64,000 nt of DNA from Varroa destructor (Eukaryota; Arthropoda; Arachnida; Mesostigmata; Varroidae). Below are positions 12,379 through 26,594 of this stretch, piece after piece. The number at the start of each line of letters is the position of its first letter. Position 1 is the first letter of the stretch. The position numbers were made by a program, and so were the translations under genes. The stretch covers positions 39,125,014 through 39,189,013 of the forward strand of contig NW_019211455.1 in the NCBI RefSeq assembly GCF_002443255.2, written 5' to 3'. Below the pieces are notes generated by a model. It saw nothing but the letters and a program-made list of their open reading frames with translations. It was not told the origin of the DNA and searched no databases.

Positions 12379-13637
12379 AAGCGCACTTTTCCGTTTGGCT
12401 TGAAAACCTCACAGAGCAGTAGCCATAGCTGGTGATAACCGCATCAAATACAGGTAACTTGGAACTGAACTTGTGTCACCACATTGCTATATCATTGCCG
12501 TTGGTCTTTTCTTCGCAGCAGCGACCGTGGTCGTATCTAATTCGTGATGACGGCATAATTATGTCTGCCGAGAAATTTAAAATGCAAAGTATGGTATGAA
12601 TGCACCCAAATAGGCTATCAGTTGACTGTCCCTGTAAAGCAAATCCTGTCGTTTGACGACTAGACAAGCGATTGCCCAGCATTAGCGAGTGTTGTTGGGG
12701 CTGAGTTTGTTATGATTTGAACCCAATGGTATCTATAGCGACGAGCGCTGGCCCGCCGGTGGGTCTGTTAGTCGATTAGCTGAAGGACTATGCCCATAAA
12801 ATGAAACTGGGACCTCTTCGAACTCCGATTGCTATGTATGCTGCATTTTACTTTGTACATCTGCGACGACTAACTCGAGGTGAATACGTGTGAAGAGTTA
12901 CATGGGGTGGCAACTCCAAAAAATATGTGAGAGGAAAACAGCAGTCATCAGGGGTTGAAGTCAAGGGCATCCTGGAACGATGCATTAGGGTTTTACACTA
13001 AGCCGTCGACAGGTGGCCCAAATATGCATAAAACTCAAAATGATCGGATGTGCTGCATGCAAGAATTACAAAAAAAAAAAACGTTTTTGTATAAATATAT
13101 TTTATTCGAATTGTTGCAGCATGTACCTTAGAGATTTTAGCGATTTTATTGGTTTATATGAGAAAACTTATATATCATGTTGGATTTATATCTATTTAGT
13201 ATATTTACAGTACCGTATATAAGTAAATGCGAACGATCACACTGATTGCTGTTCGAAAACGTTCTAGTTCGGCCTAGTGTCACCAAAGCCCCCACATCAT
13301 TTAGCTTATCGTCATAACTTGGAATAGGCATGGAGTGAATACCGAACTAAGAAAAGATCAACATAATGTTTATCTAACGTGTGTATCAACGAGTACGTTA
13401 CGCGAGCTCAAGCCTTATTATTAGGCCTCGAGGATTGCGCATACTATTACGGATGATACCGTAGAGAGGTTTGGTCATCAATTGCTTGTGCCGCATTCCC
13501 ACCTAAATCATTAAAATGACCAAGACCCGAAATTTGTATTGCGTTTTGTATCTAAAATCGTATGTTAATAAACACTAATGTAATATAGGCTCCATTCACC
13601 ACGACTGTTGCCTCCATTGAAGACTTTGATCGCTTAC
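12379..13637. other. No recognised gene
   Basis: A + strand acceptor-like site (ttttcttcgcag, near 12515-12526) precedes 25 open codons up to a GTATGA, which could be a small exon but has no partner. The rest is AT-rich with nothing recognised. Confidence 0.35.
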
Positions 13638-13815
13638 AGGCTCATTCCAAACATCCCCTTTGCAGATATGCAAACGCAATAGATCGTACGATAGGTCGAA
13701 CGAGCCCACATTGTGATGTCGAGAATTGTTGAATTCATACTCAATAGCCCCCTGTACATAGTAATCTAACTGGTACAAACCTGAGCTTTCCTTTAGATAC
13801 TGCACCCAACAACTT
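13638..13815 (-). CDS. Candidate orphan exon, unidentified protein
   Basis: 178 nt on the - strand between a ttattccag acceptor and a GTAAGC donor: one leading base then 59 open codons ending in phase 0. The peptide is well mixed (CWVQYLKESSGLYQLDYYVQ near its start, DLSYDLLRLHICKGDVW near its end), rich in Tyr, Asp and Leu, with no transmembrane segment and no motif I can name. No neighbouring exon with matching phase was found. It may be a real internal exon of a gene with long introns, or a chance open frame between good splice sites. Confidence 0.3.
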
Positions 13816-15239
13816 CTGGAATAAGCAGGTAAAACTCTTTGGTGATGCATTCGCCTCTCTGAAGGAAGTGTACTGGTAGGATGTCAACTACATTATACAC
13901 TACGTTCAGAACTTAAACACAGCCCGAGAAGTTACTCTTACCTAAAATAGTCACGTTCTCTGAGGCACAATATATACTGAATGGCCGGATATATTGTGGT
14001 TCAGATGTAATGAGCAACGCGCAATGAAAGCATCCTATACTCAGCTTCGGAAGGTGGGCTTAAGCCCGAAATTAAGTCAGATCTCCATTCGAAGAATGCC
14101 ACAATTTGTGTTTATTGGGAGTGGAAGGGTCTCATACACTGGAAAATTCTTCTCCATTATTTAGTAGATAAAATCGGCTTTCAGAAGAAGCTTTCAAAGA
14201 TTGAGTAAAGCAATCCTTTAACATTTGAGATCAAATCTGATAATTTCTGGTTATACGGAACAAACACAATACACTGTTTGAAAACGGGAGAATATTGTAG
14301 AAAAACGGATTATATATATATATATATATAGCCGGTGTTGTTAGTTTAAGCGTAAAACATTGGCAATATTACTTTTTTTTTACCCTATTTTACGATGTCT
14401 TTACGAAGTTCACTTCAAAAAGTTAACAGTTAACTGGATTTATCAAACATCAGCCCAGTAAGATCCCTCGCGTTCTATTTTAACCTAATATTTTGACATT
14501 TTTCGAACGCTAGCATTATTAGAATTCAAAAAGATAAACAACCTACCAAGCGCCGCTGGTTCGAGCTTATCTCTGGAATAGCTAAGCCCACAAGATTAGA
14601 TAGACGAATATTAGTAAAAAGATTTTCAGGAAGATCTAATAGTAAAACTGCTATTCGAGCTCATTCCTTGTAGGAAGCAACCTTTCTTCCATCCGGCATA
14701 ATCAGAGTCTGTCCAATAAACAAATAAGAAGAAAAAAAAAAAAGAAGAAGAACAAAGATTGATCTGTTTGTTTTCCTTTGAAGTTTCGCAATCTCATTCG
14801 GCAAGCGGCATTTCTCGTGGGTGTGCGTGTAAGAAGTTGCGTTTAAAGTTTATTCTATAGATACCTAAACGTTCCGTGTTAGTTGCTTTTTAATTACGAA
14901 CTGAGGTAGCTCGAGCGTAACCCGCCCGTTTATTATGACGCTGATGATAAACCCACTCTACCATCTAATGCATTGAAGGAACCCGTGTAATCTACATAAT
15001 ATTACCGTTTATGTTTAATAAACACTTGTATATAGAAGAAAGTTACAATTACTACAATTTGAGTACGTTTCTTTAGATCAAATTCAATATTTACTTAAGG
15101 CCATTCCGCCATACTCTAAACATACGGAGTCGTTTAACACATTAATAGTAAGATAGTGTTGTTATTTAAATAATGCGAAAAAGATAGTTACAATCATCTC
15201 CGTGATGGCTTACTGTTTGCTTGCTAGTCTTAGACACAT

Positions 15240-15335
15240 GTTGGGGTCTAGATTCGAACCCGGGCATAGACAGACGTCTATTGTTGGGAGCCGTCCAGTC
15301 GTCTCATCGAATGCCAAACGTCGCTACCAGACTTA
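15240..15335 (-). repeat. Degenerate tRNA-derived (SINE-like) fragment
   Basis: On the - strand the sequence GGGTTCGAATCTAG (plus 15250-15263) matches a Pol III B box, and a weak A-box-like TAGCGACGTTTGG lies about 60-75 bases upstream. The T-stem and acceptor stem do not pair, so this is not a working tRNA. The most likely reading is an old SINE head. It could be a chance B box. Confidence 0.3.
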
Positions 15336-18103
15336 AAACTCGAAACGTAGATGTAACTAGAAGCATTGTTTTTTTTTGTTCCAGATTAAATTCTGGTGGA
15401 AGTATTGGTAAGTTCCGTCCGAAATTTCGTTTATGCCTGAGAGAGTTCAGCAAAGAGTAAATATATTCTCACTTATCATTCATTATCTTAGACAGCCTGA
15501 AATTACTATTTCGTTTTTAAAAACATAACCAGTTCGTCTTTGATGATCTCTATTTAACCTCACTAAATTCCATCGTCGTTTATTCTATGGGCATATTAAG
15601 ATAAAAAGTAACTTTTTAAAGGTAGCTAAATGAAATTTAAGGTTGCTCATTAACTGTAGAAACGTATCTAATTTAAGCGCAGGTCAGCTCCTTTTTGGCT
15701 TCTAATTAGATTAAGGCTTGTTTAAGAAAAATGTCGATGTTCTGCGAGTATCTTTTCGGGAATTTTGTTAGGTGCCGCCATCTATTTGATCCGTGAAATA
15801 GCCTGCTACACATGAATTTTGCTCTTGAGGTAAAACGTTACATTTTTGAATCCTGTACCTAGCCTTTCTTTCGCTGACTGGCATCTTATTTTCGCACAGG
15901 TTCGAGTTAATGCCTAAAACAGCATTGTCAACACTTTCTTATTGTGTTACAATTATTAACCCTCTACTAGCTCCCTTCGTTCCTCCTGTTTTTACCCTCC
16001 TTCTTTTTGTTCGCTATTAAGAGCAGTAATGCCTTACTCAACCTATATGTTACGACATATTACTTAATAACGATTGTATATAATCGCTACTCTCATTAAT
16101 ATACAGCTTGTATATCGCATTTGCAGAGTAATATACATACTGGCAGGATCTGAGTCAGCGACCTTAAGTGAATCGGTCAAGTGACTCCGAATATCTGAAC
16201 TGGCGCTCATAGCTATTGAAACAAGCAGTGCCGCACTAAGAGACGTAATTTGTCAAAATACAGGTAAGTGTTTGCGTACTGTACAAGCCCCCGGGGGTAC
16301 CGAAGCCGATTAAAGTTGCTTGGGTAGCGGTAGAAGTAAATTGTTAACAATGTAAACGGTAGAAATAGTATATCGTGTTTTTCGGTATTAGCAAGATGAT
16401 CAAGATTCAACTTAGAACCTATCCGAATAGAACTCCAAATAACAAACCGATTGTCGCCTATGTTTTAGGACGGACGGCAATATGTTATTTCGAGTCTGAG
16501 TGAAACACACAGGGAGTAAATTTTTGCGATTTGTTTGACCCACCATAGTCGTCGTAGCGTGACGATTATAAAATTCCATCACTACTTTGATGTTCGATGG
16601 GTTTAGTTTGTTCGTTCCTAGTTGCTTTTGCCCAAAAATACCAATGGCGTCCGCAACTTATCCAGTGATCGCGCCTTTTGTAAAAAAATGAAGAGAATTT
16701 TTCGGGAACAAAAAAAAAACCAAATTACGTTCCCACGTATTACGTCCTGTATTCTCCAGTGCCCTCTCACTATGGGGCCTCAGGTGCGTAGCCCAGCTTT
16801 GCGCATTAGAGTTTCGCTCTTATTTTTACTCTGAGCAAGATAATTGATTCCTTGCCCACTGGATTGATACAGGGCAGTGTAGGATTTTTTCGAACAGCAG
16901 AAGGCCGGAAGAGGAAAAAGTTCGTAACCTCCACCATAGCACATCAAAGCGAGGTTTGTTCGGGTACAGGATGCGCCGTTACTGCTCAGATACGTCTGCT
17001 GACCATGCGCCTTTCTCTGACTTTTAGGTCCAGCTAATAGAACGATAGGGGAAAAGCGAAAATTATTAGCGAGATGTTCCGTTTGATGCTACTGCTGGAT
17101 GCTTTAGAAACTAACCAATGGTAACGACTGCCTTTCGACATGTGTTAATAAAATGCTACAGCTATGTTATTTTAAGGGTTCGGACCCGGCCTTCTGTCGC
17201 TAGGCAAGCGAATGGGACGTAGACGAAAATCCAATCATCTTCGCATATTTATTTAAACAATGATATATTTTGCGTTGATTCAATCTCAAGCGAAATCACG
17301 ACTGACAGCTTAAATGTCTTTCGGACGAGATAAAGTAAGAACGATCTAGCCGTGAGAAGCTAGAATAGGACAAAAAAGTGAGGTGCCCTTAGGGAACCAC
17401 CGGTAAGTGGCATCGGTGAGGCACAGGAAAGTCAACCCCAAGGAAACGAAGCTATTTGCTGACGTCTTCTTACGACTTCCTTGAGATCTGGCCTAGATGA
17501 GCCGCTACTAATAAAACCTTCCACAACGGTGCTTCTCTGTCTCACGTATATTTCTATATAAAATGCAAGTGTATAGCGAAAAATGTTGGATAACTTTAAG
17601 CACAAAACTGTAATATTTCATACTAAAGAATCAGAATTCGTACCATTCCCCTGGTTACTTGAACCATGATGAGTCTGTTTTCATCAAACGTCATCAAAAA
17701 ACGCCTTTCATCGCCGGATTTGAAATAAGATCAATAATCCGACAATTTAAACTATTCCAAATCTTTAATAATTAAATGACGCTTAGTTACTTATTTGCAC
17801 AGCATATTTTCGCTCCCATTAAGTTCATTTGAGAAACTTGTAATCCGTTCAGTAATAACTTCTCGCGATTAGTAAAAGTATAACTAACTTAGCTATTGAA
17901 GAGCTGAAAGTGAAGTTAATATATTTATACTATGAGTAGTGTGTTTGTCACAGCCGAGTTATAATAGAGAAGCACTAAGGCGTTTTCGAATCTAATGCTT
18001 TACGCCGCTTAGCGACACCACTGACAACGAAGGTAATAATGGTCAGTGATGTGGCCAAAAAACAAATCATGAAGCGTTAACACAAGGCAGCTAAAGGCGT
18101 GCA

Positions 18104-18127
18104 TTATTATTATTATTATTATTATTA
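18104..18127. repeat. (ATT)n microsatellite
   Basis: Eight ATT units. Confidence 0.95.
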
Positions 18128-20111
18128 CTTACTTACCCGCAGTTTGCTACTTTCTGCAATAGCCGCGTCTGAATATTCGAAAGACGGTCGCTTTTGCGTG
18201 CGCATATCAAGCAGCTTGTGTCGAACTTAAGTTACATTCGATAACTCGCGTCCGATCTTACCTGCGAATCTGCAAGTCTTCAATGCACGCCATTCAATCG
18301 AGAGTGACTTCAATTGACACCTTCAGCATGTGGCGCACGTGAAGGATAAATATAACTTCGAATGGTTTGTTTACATCTATAAGTTGTATTCCGGCATCTG
18401 TCTCACCCTAATCAGCCACTTAGTTGGTTTACGCGACAATGGAAAATCACTTGAGGTTTTCGCCTGGCTGTGTGCGGATCGTGTAGCAAATTTAGTAAGT
18501 TGCAAATAACCGCGCGTTGGACCCGTACCTATACATTGTTAGCCAAGGTTTGGCATTTGTAAAGGCGATACACAGTCAAGTTCCTCGTATGCTAGCTTTT
18601 GTTTAGCTACTAGCGAGATCTACCTCCCGTGAGAAAAAAACACTGATAAAGCTGGAAAAAACACTGACAGTTTCGATGGACATGGTTCCTCAGTCTCGTC
18701 ACCACAACGAAAGTCCCTTCTTAAGGGTCAAGGACACGGAGATCGTTGACAACGGCGATTGGGAACATTCTCTATATTGATTATAAAAATAAGGAGCTAT
18801 GTCTCACTGAAACTTGGTTAGCTGATGATAAAATTTCACGCTACTATAGGATTCAACCTGCCAAAGCAAACCATACACTAGCCCAATAACCTTTGTGCTT
18901 TCGTACGGTGATGAGCCACCTGAAGTCTGGCCGTATTCAATACTGGAACCGGCATCCGTAACGGACTCTAGTGTAGGAGAATCCGAGGTCCGTGGCGTAT
19001 ACGTTAGAAGAATATACATTATATTTCCTTAAAGATAAGCCATAACCAAACAGTGAGGTATGTGGTTACTCTGTCAGATCCTAATCATAACTTCCATTCA
19101 ATAAAGCAAGTTAAGCGTTAAACTTTACCTCTTTTATAGTATAAAATGAGAAATCTGGCACGTGCAACTATATTATAGCGGCTTCTTTGGTAATGGTTAT
19201 TTCTGCTAGTAAGAGATTAGTATAGAAAGGCTATTACTGTGTATACAGTACCCTTGCTTAACGAGCAGATATTTACCTTGAGAGTAAATTTATTCTGTTT
19301 ACGATATCTTAAGTCATATGAATTTAATCTCGTGGCCCCCACGGGCTGTACAATCGGAACTACACACGCAGAACTTTGTCTGGCTAGCTGAATAGCCTTG
19401 ACCGTTGCTTATAGACATTTTTAAACTATGAGGCAACGACAAAGCGTGATATGTCTGATGTACAAAAAGTACAAACGTTATTTACATGGGTTTAAGCCTA
19501 GAACGTTGAACAACAGCAGCAGTAGCAGCTTGAGCAACGTAGAATTCATTAACATGTGCTTTTGCTATCATCGAGCTTGATCGAACCGAGAACATAGCTT
19601 CCATACGAACACTCATAATAACAAGGGAAAAAAGTACATAAAGCCATTTTAAAAGCGTTGCAGTTTTCGTTGTATGAAGAAGGAGAAGAACAACTATAAT
19701 TCTTCCTTGTTACTGCTCTATGTACTTCGGAAATACAGTCCGTGTTTACATGTTTATTTACCAGAATGCTATCGAAGACACGGTCGTAATGGGAACAAGT
19801 AGACAATTGATGGATTACTGTTTAGACCGAATTTATATGCTTACATAGGACAGCCCTAATCGATCTTGCATGAGAGTGCTGCCAGTTACTAGGCGCTGTC
19901 CTGGCGTGCACGATACTCGCTCCCGTTCAGTATCACGCTACTATTTGATAACTTGTTTAAATTATTCTTCAAAAGAGTATCAATAGAATCTTGCATAGCA
20001 TGGCAGAATCGATTCTTTCTATTGGAATGATGCTAGAAGATTGATGTTGCTGTACCTTCAAAATTGCCTTAAATCTAAGTGTTTTTATAAACAAACTGAG
20101 TTTAGTCATGC

Positions 20112-20115
<4 letters not shown>

Positions 20116-20158
<43 letters not shown>
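20116..20158. repeat. (TA)n microsatellite
   Basis: About 21 TA units. Confidence 0.95.
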
Positions 20159-20160
<2 letters not shown>

Positions 20161-22953
20161 TAGTTTTAGGTAGTGCTTATACAAATGGGGCGTTCCAATT
20201 AAAACGATGTATATTGCCCTGATTGCACACGCCTGTCGCAAATTATGCGGACGGCCCCAGCCAATCGTAGATGTACAACTAGGTTCATAATCACACTACG
20301 CTACCATCCATTATGGGTCCACACATCCTGTGCCCTGGCCACATCGGAGGGCAATTCTGCCCAATGTAAACAAATAAGCTATAGTGTATTATCCACCACA
20401 ACGGGCCATCTCGCTGGCCGGTATACCCTGTTTACGGTTTATTTTCCCTCCTGTACTCTTTATCATTATAAGCAGAGCACATAGAAGGTACACGCAGTAA
20501 AGCTACTACGATTTCCTTTGATTGATATTTATGAACCACGCTCATTAGTATGACTTTATCTAAGTTATGCGTTTAATATGCACTCGATTCGCTTAGTTCA
20601 TCTAGACCTCAACTTCATTTGACGCCACTGTACTCTTTCGTAATCAACGAACCCGGCCCAAAGAACGGACTTGCCGTGGTTAGTCTATAGATAGCCGTTG
20701 ACGAAAAAATCATCTGCGTCTTATGTCTTCTTCTATCGACCTTTGGTCATGGTGACCGCTTCAATATAAACTCGATTTTGATAATGATGATAATATATTA
20801 TTTCAATTATGTTTGTTTTCCAGGTTTCTTCTGTGCGCAAAAAAATGTACTCGGCATAGTCTCCAGTAACAAATTTATAGATTATTATAAAAAAAAAAAA
20901 TAGATATAATCAATATGAAGGCAAAACTGTTTTGTGTATATCTACCGAGTGAGCTATCGAAAGGCTAGCAAAAGTAGACCATATAGTTCATAGCATATGG
21001 TAAATTAAATCGAGCTACTTATGGATGGAATGTTTCTTTATTTTTTTCTTTCATATTTGAAACTAAAGTAAACCACTGTCATCATAGCTACTGGTCGATG
21101 GTTGTCAAACTTCTATATTTCGATTGTTTCAATAAACGCTTTGATTTTTTGCTTAGTTTCAACACGAGCCAAACAAAATTACGTCCAAGTCGTAATAGCT
21201 GCTAAATAGATCTTATTGGTTCTGGATGGTATTTTAGCCTAAGATTTCACATCACTACAACTTTAGTAAAATTCAACATTGGAAATCAATCGTTTCTCCA
21301 GATCCTAACTACATGTAGGATCATATCTTATCGAGCGATATCGATTTTAGAACATGAACCCTGTTTCGAGCACCGGACGATAGCCAGATAAGTGGTACCG
21401 ATTTCGAGTTTCAGCGTAAGCTCTCATTTATCCTGTAAAAAAAGACACCTAAATCTTCTACAACGCTTCTAGCCGTCAGTCTCATCCGATCAAGAAAGTG
21501 GCCTCGTGAAGTCTTTCATTAAAGATAGAAAATGGATAATTGTCTAGCTGCTTAGGTACACAAGGATATATGCCACGTGTAGCTATTCAATGAACGTACG
21601 CCTATATCTTTGGATAATAGCAAAGCTGGTGAAGTCGTAGTAGCGCCCGAAAAGTCGAAGTGCTTCCAGTTGGTAAGATATTAGCCCGTCGACTATTTAC
21701 TAAATTACAGTATAACTTCCACTTATAGGCTCGTAGTGAAGAGCTTTTGATGCTGATAAGGCAAAAAAGCTAGCATTGGCATATGTTTTTTAGTTCGTTC
21801 GGGAACTCTACGTACAGGAGAAAGTCTTAGTTATCTACCTAGACTACGGGGAAAAAAAGTAGATTTTAATGTCTCTATGATTTCTCCCCCTTAGCAAGCA
21901 GAGTGTCGCAGAAAGACATCTATCGAAGCCAATGGTGCAAGCACTAGCTATTTCCGCAATTTTTTTCGTGTATTTTTGGCAGTGAGCCGGTAGTATCATT
22001 TAGAAGGCCGTAATTGGTTAGGCCCGCATCTATGTTAACTATCGGCAAGCTAATCGAGGGATGTTTGAGTTTTACGCGTGAACGAAGGCTGTATCGAAGC
22101 ATGAGCTACAGCCCGAACCGTGCTAGTATCACGAATAACGGCACTTCGAACACAGTTTTCTAGATGCCGCAATAGAAGGAATATATCGTTCGTTCAATGG
22201 AACTACCCATGATACCCGTTGAGTTCGTACAGGGGAACGCGCTTAGTTGAAATTAGGTGTATTCACGTTGCAAAGGATTTCAATTAGAACACTGTTCGTT
22301 TAAATCACTTGCTTTGCCGCTATTACCTATATGATATACGTTTTGACACATGTTTAAATTTTGCCCCACACCGCAACTGATTGTATCGATCAATAGAATA
22401 CTGCGCATGAAAAGCAGCTATCTTGTGGTCGATACATGACGATAAGAGACGAACTCGGCTCTCATATCGGACACGATATCTAATGAAACTCGTCGTCGTG
22501 AATCCAGTCTTTCGGAAGGACTCCCTCTAGCCACTACATGGATTTGATTGACGACGGGCACAATCGTTGTCTATTGCTTGCCAAGCCAATATGTAACTTT
22601 GTATAGATAGGCGTTCTACTTCCTTTGTCTGCATTTAATCGTTCTAATGCACAGTGGTATGACCATTCGTTTGACACTACCGCTTCTTCGCTGTTCCGAC
22701 GCTACGATCGAGTAGTGGCGTCAATCGACTGTGTACGATCGTATATAATCCTCTACTAAATATTCACGTTCTGAATAACACTGACGATGCCCCGTCCTTC
22801 GTTTCGAACCGCATAGTTGTACTGTCTTCCATTACGGCGAAGGCAAGCACTGACTCAGCTGCTAGGCCGCATCCTGGCTTCACTTCAAAATAGGTGACAA
22901 TCTGACTATCATGCATCGTCGTTCGACCGTCGAAGCAAGAACGCCATTTCCAG

Positions 22954-23164
22954 CCCAGACGAGATTGAAGCCATGACAGATGCTAAAAGAAGATGTCACT
23001 ACCGGTAATACTGCTAACTGCGGCTATCTTATGCGGTGTCGCGTGCCGATCCCTTTACGGTCGCGACATCAGCGGCGGCATCTGTTATGCCATCGCAGAG
23101 AGAAATTACATTCACAACTGCTAGCGTCTACTACGTTGGAATTAATTGCGTGTAGTGATCCTTA

Positions 23165-23165
<1 letters not shown>
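22954..23165 (+). CDS. Candidate two-exon 3' end of an unidentified gene
   Basis: Exon a (22954-23004) has acceptor cgccatttccag and donor GTAATA, and encodes one base, 16 codons (PDEIEAMTDAKRRCHY) and two bases. Exon b (23099-23165), after a 94-nt intron ending catcgcag, completes Arg and reads EKLHSQLLASTTLELIACSD to a TAG at 23163-23165. The phases match and the peptide is charged and plausible for a short helical C-terminus, but I recognise no family and could not find an upstream exon in the right phase. A 72-codon open frame just upstream (about 22672-22892) ends in TAG and is not joined. Confidence 0.3.

Positions 23166-23203
<38 letters not shown>
23166..23203. repeat. (TA)n microsatellite
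   Basis: About 19 TA units immediately after the putative stop codon at 23163-23165. Confidence 0.95.
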
Positions 23204-23207
<4 letters not shown>

Positions 23208-26200
23208 ACGAAATGACATGATCGAAAGTTAGAGGAGCATGATGTTGTCGAAACGCAAAGATCCTTTTCCCTTTGGAAATTATTCTGTCCTAGATATAAT
23301 GTAAGGGGCATTTAATTCCGAAGCTATATAGACGTGCTAGAGACGTTTTGTTCAATGACATAGCATTATATTTGTAAATTGTGATATGACACAAAGACTA
23401 TTGTTCAATTACGCTTCCGTTCTTGAGGTGGTATTTATTTTTAAATTTCGCGCCAAGTTTCGTGTTCCGTTTTCCTCTAAACAGCTTTCATGTAGGCAAT
23501 TCCGTCCCTACATTTATTATATATTCATTTTAAATGGGTTTGTTTTTTACAGCTAGCAATTGTAGCGACACTTCTGAATGTTTCTGCTCAACCCATTTTG
23601 AGGTTCTTTGTGAGGTATCTAAATCGTCTTAATGAGCTGATGTGGTAAAAGGTCTGACTTTGACATCTCAAGTAAATGCTATCAGGCTATAGAATAGGTT
23701 CCTTGTCAACAGGCATAATGAATGACATCGTTCATTCATATATCTTAATGAAATTTCTTCTTTACGCTCAAACTTTAATTCGAATTTATTGAACTAAACT
23801 TGAGCAAATTTCAAGTTTCGAGAACGATATAGGCACCCACCTGCAACACTCAATGCTCGGATCCCTCTGTGCCACTTACAAGCGTTCATTTAAATAGCAT
23901 AAAATTTACTAATTAGCTGGTTGAACCCACTGGTCCCTTTCAAATTAAACAGTACTTATATTATTAGCAATAATAGTACGCTCATGAAAGGTAAGCAATG
24001 GGAGCTCGCTCTTCACAAGATGGCAACGGTCAGCCACACTGGAATCTTATCTCTCTAATATTTCCTTACTGAATCATACCTGTCGTATAGACGGGATGCC
24101 CAAGCGTAGAGCTCGAAACATCAAATTAATTAGACTATTTATCGAGTTGCGTTCCTAACTATTTTGCTTCTGCTCAACATTTTCTCCTACTTCGGAACTC
24201 GGCTTGTTTTTTTTCTTTTGGTAAATCAACTAAAGTAATAGGACTGATGGTGACTTTGGGCTTTCCAGACAGCTCTTTCAAATCAGTTTTAAAAATAGTG
24301 ATCTCTTGCTTGATAGGTTTAACTAAAAAAAAAAAAAGAAAAAAAGGAATTTCAATTTAACGGATGCCCGGTTCTTTTGCCCTATTTTCTACTACTTTTG
24401 CAGAAATGGAACTGATACAGCATTGCAGTCTACCTCGACTAATCGTATTCTAAAACGTCATCGGTTATAACGTTATCCCCATACTATTTTATATTTAAAA
24501 TAAACAAAGTATAATTTTAAAGTTCAAATGAAAAACAACGAATACTTTTAACTAGATTTAGAAAAACAGAAGCGAGTCAATTGGTTACTGCTAATTAAGC
24601 TTGTCTTTTTCCTCTTCTGCTCCATATATGTATATACTTTATTCCACTGGGAAGGGAAAAAAGTACACTGCATATATTCAGTTCAATTGATTCAAAAGAT
24701 GTACTCAAGCTGTCTGGTTCGTTTTTATATTTAAAAAAATACGTGGGGGCACGTTAGAAAATCCCCCTGATGGTGTTGCCCTTGACCTTCCTGTATATAT
24801 ATATATAGAGCATTATCTTTTAGGTGTGATAATAGCCTTGTTGTCTATTAAACATACGCTGGAGGGAAATCTCAATTCTCCACAATGTGCCCATGTGATT
24901 TTTTCGTGAGATGTATGGATTAGTACAATGTATATTGGTAAATTAGGCATGCAAATACTCATTTCAGAGCTCTGACAAAGGAAAAAAAACAACGATACCT
25001 TTACACTTGCTCATCTTATTTGCGTGCAACTATTATTGACTATTATACATTGATAAATAAATAAAATACTGAGACTATTTAAATTGAAAGGCCAATCAAA
25101 ATCAAAAACGATCTGAAACCTTTATCCAGTTTTGTGGAAGATGGCGCTCTCATGCGTGTATCTCAGAACGCTTATACAGATGCTCGTATTGCAATTGCAA
25201 AAAATAATAACCTGTGTTTCCAAATACGCAAGGCCAAATCACCGGCCTAACCGGCTCCTCTTCTAACTCCCCATAATTATATTAAACGAATTATCCCAGT
25301 TCCAGTTGACTTTTAACGTTGCTGAAATCTCTGTTTTTCTTAGTATAGTATCAGTTATACATAAAAGAGAGTTTTATTTTATTTTAATTAAAACAGTTAT
25401 ATAATATATGCGAATCATATGATTCAACTTCTGAAATGGGCTGATACTAGGAGGTTAGGTTGCGCGCTTTTACGCTGATTCGGTTAAATCCAAATTATTA
25501 TTAAACTACTATTGTATTAAATGGGTTTATTGCGTATTGTGATCTCGCGATTGTCGCTGTAGTCATTGTTTACCGAAAAGAGCAGACGAACTTTTCCGTC
25601 AGACGTCAAAAAATTAGCGGCCCATACACTAGGCAACCTGAAATCGACGTTAAAAAAAAAACATATTAATAAGCCAAATCAATCCTTTTGTAGGGATCGC
25701 AGCTGAACGTAGGACATGCATTACACACTTTCAGTGGATATTTTTCGATAAAATCGTAAATTTAAAGAAACAATATCTAAAACTTATCGGTCGGCGGAAT
25801 CATCATAACGAGCTGCTAGAGGAGCGAATCCTTAGAAGTTGAGATGCAAACGCTCGATCATAAATTATTGGCCGTTCGATCAAAGGCATATTTCGAGCCA
25901 CTGATTGTAGCATACTCGTTTGCAACATCCATTGTTAGATCATTCGATTGGACCATTTTTTTTTGTGAACTTCTAAGATCTGGAGGAACTCGAAAACTTT
26001 TCGGAGCTTAAATTCGATGGCTAAGACCGTTTAGGGTTGACGCATTGACATGCAAAAAAAAGAAAAAAAAAATTTGTTTGAAAAATACGAGAGAATTGTC
26101 CTACGTAATGGAGCCGTTTCTGCTCATTCGTAAGATTAGGGGTAAATTTTATTTATGCGTATAATTTTTTTAAACTTTATATCCGTTACCGTAAATTTCT

Positions 26201-26594
26201 ATTAAGGAATTAGGATGAAATCTATTCGATCAAAACACGACATTTAATCTGCAAATAAAGGCTTCTTTATACAAAGAACATATATTTATAATAATAATAA
26301 TAATCATGTAGCAAAGTAATCCACTGTCGAATAAGCGAGGGATGCGCGATAGAAATGACAACGGATAGAAATGAAATGACTGACAGTAATTAAGAACTGT
26401 CTTCTTCCCATTTCTTAGGCATGAAGACCCTTCCGCAGGCAACGATCTATTTACTTGCATGTTGTGTTTAAAAACGTTCTCTGCGCGCGGAAGGCCCCAT
26501 CATTCGACCTACCAAACTTGCCTTAATACTTCTATATAGCAAGCTGTAGACAGGCTGGAATTAAGTTTGCCTTCTACAGTAGAAAACCTCAGAC
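23204..26594. other. No recognised gene
   Basis: AT-rich sequence with short poly-A tracts, a (TA)n near 24793-24807 and an ATA repeat near 26287-26303. Nothing coding was recognised. Confidence 0.5.

Larger units (their letters stand above)
13816..22953. other. Long stretch with no recognised gene
   Basis: AT-rich DNA with (TA)n at 14311-14330 and 20116-20158, (ATT)n at 18104-18127, a tRNA-like SINE remnant on the - strand at 15240-15335, and small splice-flanked open pieces (for example 15383-15405 and a 24-nt piece near 16762-16785) too short to judge. No family was recognised. Confidence 0.45.
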
